From positions 27,613,501 through 27,677,500 of the forward strand of contig CATNEN010000038.1 in the NCBI GenBank assembly GCA_950097015.1: a stretch of DNA of 64,000 nt. The letters run 5' to 3'. Within the stretch, counting starts at the first letter, position 1; the number at the start of each line of letters is the position of its first letter. Under the pieces are notes generated by a model. It did no database searches, was not told the DNA's origin, and saw only the letters and a list, made by a program, of their open reading frames with translations. This DNA comes from Macrostomum hystrix. Lineage: Eukaryota; Platyhelminthes; Macrostomidae. Position numbers and translations under genes: made by a program. This document shows positions 31,450-43,000 of the stretch, piece by piece.

Positions 31450-32805
31450 ATTGGGCACAGACATCTCTCTTAAGTCGCTAACGAGTTATCTTACATTTAT
31501 GTACAGTGATTGGTTCATATTGATTAGCTTTGCTTTGTTCGTTTATATTTATAAAGTTTTTAACAGAATTTCCAATATGGGAGTCACCTCTATCTGGTGC
31601 ATCTGTTAGATAGATAGAAAGCAACAAGACTTATAACAAGTCTCGACTAGCAACCTTTTTTGTAACAGATTCCAACCAATTTGATTGCCTAATTGTAGTC
31701 CTTTCAGTGATTCTTACATTTTTGTGCTAGTTTTTTTCAAATCAAATAAGGAAACGAGTAGTTGATGTCGTCTAACTCTGTCAGCTGACTAATGTTTGCT
31801 TGGAAAGTTTTAAATCGACATTTTTTAATTCATCCTACTTTAAGTAGAATTTTGCGAATAAATAGCATTTTAGCAGCACTTTCTCATTTTATATTTATTG
31901 GTAAAATTGAATCATGATTCACAGTAAAAAGAACAGTAAATAAAAAAAAATTTCAGAGCAAACAGAAAATTCGAATCAAATCAATCGAAGCTACACTGAC
32001 ATAAACAGTGGATTTTCAGCTTGATGTATCTATGGATGCTAGGCTATTGAATGCAGATGAACTTTTTATGCATAAATAATGTTATGGAACAATATACTGA
32101 TCGAGGATAAAAACACGTTGGTACCTGCATAGGTATGTTTTGAATGAAATCGAAAAGCTCAATAATGTGCGTCGTGTCATCATAATAAAACAAACAAAGC
32201 TGGTTGCACAAGCCGGCAGGTGAAAATTATCATCAAATAAACAAAAGTACGCACAGCGAAAGGCGCAAATAGGGGCGGTTCCTACATGATGACTCAGCAC
32301 AAAGTTAAGTAGAGCTGTAGAGATAAAAATGTAGATCGTAAAGTATTTTAAGCTTATTACACCTGCAGTAGCGACCGAATCCGATTAAGTACATAAGCCT
32401 TGGGGGTAAATGGTGAGAATATATTAAGCAGAAAATGAATTATCAGGCCCACAAGTGTAACGATTTTCTGTTGATGAGATTTAGCTTTACAGGAAAGACT
32501 ATTGAGCATGCAAAAATTTTTATGAACACGTCAGCGCACAATTAAACAAATTCGTGTACTCTTAGTTCAAATTCTAAAAAACAACAGTGACATGACACCA
32601 ATATGTTGGAATTCAATGTATACTATTTACGAATATGCAATACCCATTTAAGCCCTTTTGTATCAGATACTTTCAATTTGTATCAGACGTTGCATAGTTT
32701 CCCATCGCTCATCGGTTGGTTCAGTCAGTAAAGTGACCCATTTTAAATTTTCATTTGAAGTGGTAAAAAGCAGGTAAGATTCGCAAAAGCAGCATTTAAC
32801 CAATT
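31450..32805. other. intergenic between Kazal cluster and teneurin, nothing recognised
   Basis: About 1.3 kb of AT-rich DNA that also holds the teneurin 3' UTR. I could not find a convincing minus-strand AATAAA close to the teneurin stop codon. Confidence 0.4.
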
Positions 32806-32811
32806 CTCAAG

Positions 32812-34014
32812 TTATGCTTCAGGCACAAAATAGACGCTGCCAGGATCGTCCCAGAGCAATGGCTGATCGCTGATTGTAACAGGTCGGTAGCCTGCAACAG
32901 CGAGACCACCTCGGCGAAGCTCCTGCAGGGCAGTCTGGCTCCAGTTGAACCGAGTTGCGCCACCAGCTGCGACTGAAGCGGCCTCCGCGCGTATCAGTCG
33001 TTCGCCGGCTTGACGAAGTCCAGCCAGCGCCAGACGATCCAACTCGGCGCTAGGAGGCGAGCTGCCCCACCGAATCGATGCGGAGAGCAGGCCGGAGTCC
33101 ACTCGCACCTCCACACTGGCGTCCTCACTGTGCCGGATGGTGACGGAACCAGCCCCGTTCGGAAGATTAATAGCCGATTTGCCAGGCTCCGGTGAGGTCG
33201 ATGATTGCTCAATGCTTCTCACGATTGAATCGACGGACGCTTCAGCATTTCGATAAAAGTGCAGTAAGTAGCGACCATCTGCTAGATTTTCAGCTTGTCG
33301 ATTCAGCAGTATTGAGCCGTTGAATACAAGCAAAGCCGCTTGTCGCAACTGCTCCGGGAGAGCTGAGAAGGTGTCAGTCGGGCCCGTCAGCGAAGTTCTG
33401 CCTTTGGCGTCAACAATCGGATGCAGTTCAGAATGCAAGTAGGGAGCAGCAGCCGCCAGTGGCGGAATTCTTGACAACTTCGGCAAAGGCGTCGCAAAGT
33501 CAAACATGCCGGGTGTGCGCTGAAACTCATCCAGACGTCGACGTAGTCCGGCTTGAAATACAGACTCGATAGCAACTGACTGTGGCGCCAGTGGACTGTG
33601 GTAGAGCGTCGGCAACGGGCCGGCCTCTGTTTCTCGGCTTAGGCTCGTTGAAACAGCGTCGTTTGATCGAAGCAGGCTCTCTGAGTCAATGTTGAAGGCC
33701 TTTAGCCAATATTTCGGCCGGCTGACCTCGTGATAGTTGTACACTGATGGACCGTCTGTCGCTAGTAATAAGTGATCAAACATGTAAGTGTCAATCAATT
33801 CCGGTGTTTTAAGTGCAGCAGAGAGCCTTTGAAATAAGCCCAATGGGTCCGGACTTGTCCACTGGCCGATGTAAGGATCGTAGGGCCGACTTCCAGATAA
33901 CCACACCAGGCCTGTGTCCGGGTCCTGCACCCCTGAGCGGTAGCCGAAGGGCACCAATGGAGCTGTTGGTCTGCTGAATACCACAATGCGCTCGCCAGTG
34001 ACTGAGTAGCTTAT
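32812..34014 (-). CDS. teneurin last exon: Rhs core and C-terminal domain
   Basis: Acceptor TTTTACAG, 400 residues to TAA. The Rhs core reads GYRSGVQDPDTGLVWLSGSR then YDPYIGQWTSPDPLGLF, equivalent to GLYDPLT.L..F..RDYD...GRWTSPD in vertebrates. The C-terminal 330 residues are divergent. The last 45 (FNWSQTALQELRRGGLAVAG, then GYRP...LLWDDPGSVYF) keep the W...L..G...GY......L..D...F outline of the GHH domain of teneurins, an inactive relative of bacterial Rhs cargo. Confidence 0.93.
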   Translation of the reverse strand: MSYSVTGERIVVFSRPTAPLVPFGYRSGVQDPDTGLVWLSGSRPYDPYIGQWTSPDPLGLFQRLSAALKTPELIDTYMFDHLLLATDGPSVYNYHEVSRPKYWLKAFNIDSESLLRSNDAVSTSLSRETEAGPLPTLYHSPLAPQSVAIESVFQAGLRRRLDEFQRTPGMFDFATPLPKLSRIPPLAAAAPYLHSELHPIVDAKGRTSLTGPTDTFSALPEQLRQAALLVFNGSILLNRQAENLADGRYLLHFYRNAEASVDSIVRSIEQSSTSPEPGKSAINLPNGAGSVTIRHSEDASVEVRVDSGLLSASIRWGSSPPSAELDRLALAGLRQAGERLIRAEAASVAAGGATRFNWSQTALQELRRGGLAVAGYRPVTISDQPLLWDDPGSVYFVPEA

Positions 34015-37000
34015 CTGTAAAATAAGAGCAAAAAACGTTTTGTAAAACAATACCTATTAAAGAGTTTCAAAGTAGTTAAAAATTGACAGCTAACAAAGTG
34101 TAAATTGAGCAATCATCGACCTACCTGCGTCTCAACTTCGCCTCTCTGATTGAGCAAGGCCAGAGCTGAACCAAAGTAGTCACTGACAACATAGTATCTT
34201 TGTGCATCAGAATCCACAGTCTCCAGGGCAACAAGCTGACCAGTGCGGTCCTCATAGTGGCATGCTAGCAGTGAATGCTCAAACCAACCTGCTCCAGGTA
34301 GGAAGTGCGTCACGCGTCGAGTGTGCTCAGGATTTGAGTAAAAAAACTGCATGCTCTTCCTAGGATGAAGGCGATCCAGCCTGGCAATGAGTCGATCTTG
34401 AGCGTCGTAAACGTACCGCAAGCTATAGAGCCTACGTCCACTTGAGTCTATCGACTCAGCACGACGGATCAGGCCCTTAGCGTCGTAGCGAAAACTTTCA
34501 ATAGTTCCAACTCCCAGGCGGTGACGCCGCGCTGCTAGGAAACCGTCGGCGTCGAAGTCGTACTCCACACCTCCTACGCGACTCGGTAGTCCGGTGCGGC
34601 TGTCGTATGAGTAGTTTAACCGCTGAACTGATCCAACAGAATTTTTAGTCGATCGCCACTCCATGCGTCCGCTAAGAGAGTAACCAAGCGTCTCTTCAGG
34701 ACCGGCTTGTCCTGATGCTCCTGAGCCAGCAGCCAACGCCGCGGCAGCACGAACAACGCGGCCGAGTTTGTCTGTCTGGTAAGCAACAGAGGAGCCGCTA
34801 CTGACGCCGTCAGTGTCACCGATGCGGTAAACCTGCTCTTGGAGACGACCCCGACTGTGTCCGTGCACCGAGAGAACGAAAGCCCGTCGATTTCCAGTTC
34901 CACAGTGCAAGGTGCTCTCTGCCAGTCTAGCCAAACTGTCAAACTGAAAACGGCGAGTGCAGTGTGCGTCTCTGAGTCGCACTGAGTGCTCCCGACGTGA
35001 TATGCGACTCTCTATGCTGATATCGTTGAGCTGAATTATTCCACCGCTAATTGGGTCATGAGTCAAATTCAGTATCGATTTTATCTTTCGTTCAGTTGAC
35101 TGGTCGATTATTGTTTCGATTCCGACAATCTTTAGTGCGGAACCGTACTGGTAGCTGTGCCTTGCGTTAGCCAGCTTGTCTTCTCCAGTAGACTCAAATA
35201 TGCGCGTCTCTTGGCTAAGCAGACCGCCTGTGTAGGTGTACTTCTGACTGACATTTGTCTTCGTCTCATCAAAAAAGACGGTGTGGAGCTCACTCGGTAG
35301 CTTGTCAATGTCTAGAGTGTAATACACGTCAGTGTAGGCTTGATCAAAAGCGACTCGACGCAATCTGGCGGTTGGCGACAGGACAAAGCTCAAGCGGCGA
35401 GTCTGACTAGGGTAATGAAGCGATTGAAGGCGATCTTCGGATGAGTAGTAAAACACAAATGGGCTGCCGCACCCGCTGCAAGGCCAGTATAGAATCCGAC
35501 TAGCTGAGAGTCCCCAGCTCGCGAGGATACTGTGTCTCACTAGGTCTGGGGTGGTGATAGTCTGCAGACCGCCAGTCCCGTCACAGTCAAAGTGAAACTG
35601 ACCCCCGACCGGGTTCTGTATGGTGCTCGGCTGTATGGAGAGAAGATGCGTGGAGTTATTTCTTAGCATGAAGTGCTCAAAGATTCTGACTCATTTCTCA
35701 GAGGTCTAGAGTTCGAATCTTGAACAAGAGGAAACAATCTGTATCATTGTGCTCAAAGTGCTCAAAGATTCTGACTCATTTCTCAGAGGTCTAGAGTTTG
35801 AATGCTTGTAAGTATGGTTGTGACAATGTGATCTACTTGTTTGCGAATAAAATAGACAATCAGAACACTAAATTTACTGGTATGTTCTTCATGATTTGAT
35901 GAGAAATTGGCGCCAAGACACGACTACTGTTTTGTCGATCTTTTCTTAAGATACAGATAGAAATCTTGAAAGAAAATTATTTTGAAGAAGCAAATTCATA
36001 GTCGCCTAAATAGAAGGCCTAAGCGGATGCGACATCTGTGGCCTATTTAAGCCTGGCAGCTGCTTTAGTCTGCAGTGAGTGCTGCAGCCACCCTTCCCCC
36101 AGCTTGTTGGAGGAAGATTGCATTTTTTCTTAGCGGCTGATTGACGCGCACTCCGCAGGTTTGAGAGAAGTTGAAGAAGGCAGTGGGTGAGGCGGAGAGG
36201 AGTGTTTGGGTCTGTGAGTATGCCGTGGCAGTCCGATGGAAGGAAATTAATTCCCAGCAAGGTCCTTCAACCTGGCCTCTACTACTCTAGAAGTGATTTC
36301 CTAGAAACTTCTCATACTCAGCCGTATTTCTCGCACGTGCTGACGAATCAACGATGGATTTTTGGAAAGCTAAAGGAATGAGGAAAAAAAGTTCTTTCAA
36401 CAAAGTCACTGTTTTACTCTAAATTATTAGATTGCCATTCATAATCTCATTACTATGCATAACTATAGTGAATTTCTGATTTCTGATTTCACTTCTCTTT
36501 TTAATTATTGGTCTTAGCGGAGTGTTTCGCACTTTTTTTATTACTGGATTCGTAATTTTTTATCTTAGGTGGTGAGTAGCAGAGCGGTCTAACGCGTTTG
36601 CCTCTGGCAGCAATGTCCCTGAGGTCGATTCCGCGGCGATGCCACATTTGGGGCGCAGCCGCGGAGAGAAGGCTTGGGGGCTTGCCGTGCAGTTGACGCC
36701 CCTGAGGGCCGATCTCCAAGGCACAATGAAAGTGTACACGGCCTGACGATGAGAAAGTCAGGGCAGATGTAAACACCTGTGTGCCTGCGTACGGTATCTG
36801 TGTGCGCGTGTGCTCAGGCGTCAGCGGAATGGGCAGAATTGCCTCTTCGCGGGCTGCGGGTCAAGTGTCACCAAATGTGCCTTTGTCCTGCAGACCTCCT
36901 GCAACTACTATTATTATATTTTTTTAATTATCTTTTTATATAAATAAACAGTGTCTGCACAGCAATCGTCCTCTATTTCATGTACATTTCACCTTTATTT

Positions 37001-40000
37001 TCTAATGAGGCCCTCTCAACTCACTTTGATTTCTTGCGTATGCAATTTATTTTGCCTCAGAAATTTTATAGCCGGAGCACTGGTGGGTTCAGGGTAGATT
37101 TTCGCAGACTGAAAACTGCTGGCATATTAAATTTCATCGGAATTTCTAAGTAAGGAGAGCACATAAAAATATTAATTTGAATTCTGAAATTGTGTGAAGG
37201 CACTAGAGTCAAGATTCAGACAAGTGCCAGCGTCTTTTCTGGTGTTAGGCCGGTACTTGTGATTTCCGAAACTTAATACCTATTGATTGCTTAGAATATG
37301 AACAAAATACTACACAGCAAAAAAATTTTCTATGCCTGAAAAATAGTTTTCGCTCTTCAACCAAATAAGTTGCTGACCGCATTATATATTATAGAGGAAG
37401 TTTGTCAACTCTTACCACTTGAGATCCAGAGCAGTTGCCGCCATCCGCCTTTGCGGAATAGTCATATCGATATTCAGCGATTTCTTCTTGCTCAGCATTG
37501 GCGTCTCCAATTTTTAAATAGGCCTGCTCGGCCGTCAGCGGCTGACGTATGCGTGCCGACGACTTCGGCAACTGCTCGAAGCGCCACTTCAGGCGAGCCT
37601 CCTGCTGACCAGTGCGCTCGGACGCTGTCCGCGGCCTGTCCGACCAAGTCAGCGCAGATAGTTGGCGACCCTCTCTGTGTCAAGCAAAATTATTCTTTTT
37701 AACCGTTGTACGCTCGTACATACATACGAAAACTCGTGTTTTTATGTTACACAGTTATAGATATTACTTTTAAGAGTAGTAGAGAATTTTATCAGAAGAT
37801 TAAGAAATTATCTCGTTCCAATAATGTACTTTGTCTGTCTGTATAATGTACTTTTTACCATAGACAATCTCGCAAGATATTCATAGAGGCGGCGGTCACT
37901 GACGCATCAGTTAACGACAACGAAGAGATCGCCTCTGCCCGGTTCACTGACCACTGAGCAAACACACATGCACACTCAAACAGGTGTGTGCATCGTCGGG
38001 CAGTGTGAAGTCACACTGAAGTCAAGTCGGGCTTTGTTACTTGTGAGCGCACGTTGCTCGACAAGCCTCCAAGCCTTCTCTCCGCGACTGCACTGCGTGA
38101 ATAAATGTGGCCTGGGCGCGGATTCGAGCTCAGGAACCAAGTGCGAGAGTCGGACGTGTTATGGCACTGGCACTCACCCCCGGGCCCCTGAATTGATCCC
38201 AGACTCACCCGTGATAGGCAAACTGTACAGGACGGTACAAGCTCATTATCGGATTTGGAGTAACAGAAATTGGCTGATCAGCTGAATTATAGGCTATTGT
38301 GAAGAGCAAGTCGAAGACAGCTGGGGCATCGCCAGCACTCCGGCTTATGTGGTAGGACTCTTTGCGATCCGATGGCTGATAACTGATGAGTAGCACTGGC
38401 CGATTGTTGATCTGTAATTTCGTAAGGATTAGGATGCTTGAATTATTGCTAATTTGATTGAATGATTTGGCATAGACCAGGAGATTATCCTAATCTTCAA
38501 TATCATGTGTCGGTCTGGGATTTTCGCTTTAACTCTCGGCGTGCACTATTCGATTATTTTGCTCTGGCTGTATCAAGATCTCCACTCGACAAACAAAAAA
38601 GCATTTTAAGCTAAGAAGTTTTCTCATTTGATTCTGGCTTTGACCTCCCGGCGAATTCCAGCAAGAAAACGGCACGCACCGGTGTCAAATTCGTGCCTAA
38701 TTAAACTGCGAGCTCTCATTTTATAAATAAAAATAGACTATAGGCTTGATCGGCAGATCGAGAGCTCTAAGGCGTCTACTTTTGGGCTCTGAGTACGGTG
38801 AGATTGGGTTTATCTGAGGTGAGTCACGCTGCTTGTTCCTGTCAACTAGAGGCTTATCTGTCGATAGTTGTGTACAGAATTTGCTCGAAAATGGAAAACG
38901 AGGGACGCAGAAAAAGCCTTAGTCGAGTGTAGAAGTCGAGATTTGCGGATGAAAATGGAATGGCAAACAAGCGCTTCACTTTCGGATCATTTCTTTGACT
39001 GACCGGGAGGGAATGCAGCGAACTGAGGGAACTAATCCGCAAGGATTACTTCGGCAAGATGGAGATAGAGAGCTGGCCGAATTGAGTAGAATCAGTTTGA
39101 TCAATGCGAAAGCTTTAGAAAGCTGCCACAGCCTGCCGGTCCACTCCCAGTTTCAATGGGCCGATCATGTTTCCTGCCAGTCTCTGACCATCTCTGAAGG
39201 CGTGATTTTGCGTGGGATAAGAGGATGTCAGCTTGAAGAAGTTGCGAACTACTGAATCGAACAGAATGGGAAACTGTGAGTTCATCAGAATCGTCAACCT
39301 CCGTCATTGTCCAGCTGAGCTAGCCTGAGGTCTTTCCGGTATTCACAACGCTCCGAGAAAATCAAGAAGATGAGCTAAGAAAGAACAGGATGTGAAAAAT
39401 AGCGCCTGGACAGTTTGATGCGAGAACCTTTTTACCTGGAATCTAAGTGCCGCTTTTCATGGCTCAGGACAACAGCTCGATTTAGACTTCCTGTGAAGCT
39501 TTTAATTTCGCACTCTAAATGGAACTACTGCGGCTGTTAGATTGAATAAAAACTAGAATCTAGGGACAGAATCCAAAAACATCTTGCCTTGAGCAGTCTT
39601 TGATGCGTGCCTGGCACCGGGGCACTATTGCCTCGTACGGCAAAATCGAGGTCAGCTCGGGTCATGCTCGGATGATGCCCCATAAGCGGTAGAGTCGACT
39701 CGACGACCGATTGATAATGAGCCAGTAGGGCCGCATGACTCCAGCTTGTGTTGCGCCAATGTCTGACGGATGTCGCCGAGTCCACGGGTCCGGAGACAAG
39801 GCGCTGATTTGACAGCTGCAGGTTGGAGCCCAGCTGGGGGAACCACTGGATCTTGGTGGAAACTGAATCCTGGCCGACACTCGATGACACGGCCGACGCT
39901 GTCACCCGACCGAGATCGGACAAGTCAAAGCTAGTGCTGATTCCACCTGAATTTTAATTACATAATTACGTAGCTTTTAGATTTCTCTCACATAAACTGA

Positions 40001-43000
40001 CTGACAGATTTCAAATGATAGAAGCGAAAGTGAGGTAGTCTACTTTAATAAAAACATTTATTAAACAACAAAAAATAAAATGTAGCTTTGCCATGCTTGC
40101 CACATTGCGAGTCTAAACCAAAATAGTAAAGTAAGGGAGTAAGAAGGAAAGCACACCTGGACGAACCAGTCATCTTAACTGTTCCCAGTTTAAAGTACAA
40201 GCTAAGGAGTAGACACTGCGCTTATGCATCTGGTCGAGATTCGGGTCTATCTTTTGCTTTCAACTACATACAAAACAATCACAATGTAAGCAAACAAGAA
40301 TTGGGGGTAATCAAGATTCAGAATGGCTTCAGAAACGAAAGAGAAAGGAAATTTGATACAATTTTGACGTTCCATCTATGCCAAACCGTATGTGAAGCTA
40401 GACATTCCCGCAGACATCCCTGACATCGCAGATCCCAAAAAATCTTATGACATTTTCGTTTCTTCCTTCGGACACACCAGCGCCGAAGCATCCAACCTCA
40501 ACCTACAGATGCGGACCCTTCACTTGTGTTGCTGAACTTTCGTGTTTAAAGACTTCTTTATGGAGATGACTGCTGTGTCCTTTCTAAAGCCGAGCTGCAG
40601 GAAGATTTGGTTTCTAGGAGCACTTTTCCGGTGAAAATCACAGCAGTAGGAATTTATCTCTCGCCCACAAATAATTAAAAGATACGAGTTGATTTAGCCA
40701 GCGTACAAAGTGTCGGTAGGCTTGTTCTAAGGACACAAACTCTGACATTAGGAGAGGTCAACTGAAATTCCCAAGCGTGAATGATTGTGGGATTTGTAAG
40801 GAAATAAGGGGCCTCGCAGAGTAGGTCGTGACAGTGCGTATACACATGCCTCTTGGCGATACTCTGGAATGAATGCCTGCAAGATGAGATGCAACTTAAT
40901 ATTAGGTTGAGAATCCATTTGGTGCCCTGGCTTGGCCAAACTGCAGAAATGTCCTCGGGGAATTGGAGTAGAGGGCGATCCGCTGCTCACTTCCCCTCCG
41001 AAGCGATCCTGTTCTGCCCCTAGTCACTGGGGGTATGAAGTGTGACTCACTGGCCAGTGAAGTGAACTGACCGGTCAAAGAAAGATGAGGCGCGCCCCTG
41101 ACGAATCGGAGTCAATGATGTCGGAACTGAGGGTTGGAACCGTGTGGTGAACGACCGCAATTTCCTACTCTGCAATCTCATAGTGGGCTTCGATTCCAAA
41201 GCAAATCAGGAGACCTCGAGTCCATTTAAATATTTGCATAACACTCGTAGTAAAGCAAAATTTGTCTATTTTCCGACTGTTTCAGTACTAATGGGTTCTC
41301 TTACTTAAGTGAACTGGATGAATTATATTATATGATGAAAAAGTTGCACTTCTGTCGGAATTGTTCAATGTCTCGACGTTCTAAAAAGGCGGTGACTTGG
41401 ATTCAGAAGGCGCACAGAGATTTTGTTTGTGTTCTAGAATTTGCGCGTTGCTTCGTTGTGGCGTAGCTGAAAAATTATCAGAAGATCATTATACCCCTAA
41501 GTACGAGAAGGAATTTGTGTCCCGGAAAGTGTTTCTTACAACCCAGGAAACAATTTAGGTAGCTACCTAAGGCCTAGCCACAAAATACTTTTTGCGATTT
41601 GTTTGACAAAGCCCGGTGAGAAGGTTTTTTCGATCTGTCTGCTGATCAGTAAGCATCGGTGGGCCCTCGTCCACCTCGTCATTATTAAAGTTTCATGAGG
41701 GCTCGGAACTCTAAGCTTGAGCACAGAGGACGAGAATGAATGAAGACCGAGTGAATGATGCGGATATGAAAAAGGTGGATGATGGGGTAGCACAAGCTTA
41801 TAATGGCCGTGTTACTACACATTTCCTCCGAGGCAGCTTTGCTTACCTCCTGAGACAGGACATGTCTGACAACTTTTTGTTCAACATCAGGCAAGCTGTG
41901 CTGCGCATCCTTCAAAGCAAAATAATTGGACCTTGTTTGAGAATATGGAAGTGGAAAATGACCAGGTTCCTACCTCGAAGCTCTCGGCATCGATTATAGG
42001 TTTTCCAGTTCGTATTTTTAGAAGCGGAAAAATCTAAAACTTTGGTTGGACTTTTGGCAAACAATCGATGCGCGAAAAAAAGCACACGACACTTTGCTTA
42101 TGTGAACGCAAACTGTTTGAACGGGAAATATTTCACGATTGGCTAACCTATATCGGCGGATTCCTAGTGCATGCCAGCATAATTGGATACAAAAAATACA
42201 GAGGACATTACCCAAAATCTTTCGGCTGGCTTTACGGGTAAAAGGAAGATTACTAGGATAGGAAGAAAAAATGAGGAAAGCAAAAGTGGAAAGAAAGAGT
42301 CTCAGCAGACAGGAGACAGGCGGTTGTTGCAACTTGGCCAGCCCCTCCAACTGGTGTGTCCCACAACTGTGTCAGTTCTGGCGCATTCTCTCACTGCGAA
42401 AAAATTCCCAACGCGCTTCTCGTCATTCTTCTTCAAGCCGGAACTGACAGGCTTGCCCAGTAGTTAGTTGCAGTCCATAGTCCAGAAGGCCACAAAATGT
42501 TTCCCATTGGAAGCTAAACGCTTTGAATTTGCTACATAATTTGTTAATGTGCAGCTTTTCTAAAGCCATATCTCTTCCGTAGTGAGAATAGCCACAACCT
42601 CTGTTGGTGTTGCCTGAAGCATGATTTATGGGCGGCAGCTCAACCACCAAAACTAGCTATATGGAAGTATCAAGCAACTCCAAAAACGTGTGTCAGCTTT
42701 TTCTCTGCACCCGGTTCTTGTTATGTCTTGGCGCAGTGGCTGTGGGAGTTGTGAGTCAAGTGCTTAATTGGGCAGGACACATCTAGGTAAGCTACGCCTT
42801 TGAACGGCGCCTCACTCAGACAATTATTCTAATGATTTATGATTCAATGAATGTGCAATGCCACACCTCGTAAATAAGGCTACTTAGAAAGTCAATGGGC
42901 AATCATAAAAGAAGCATTTTTGTGTAATAAGTAGCTGAATAATTTCCTGATATGTTAGCACCACCGCCATAAATAAGACGGGACATTGTTCAGATTAGAT

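Noticed and set aside
36571..36655. Functional tRNA gene
   Set aside because: A and B boxes are present, but no complete cloverleaf is formed and the head is joined to a repeated SINE body.
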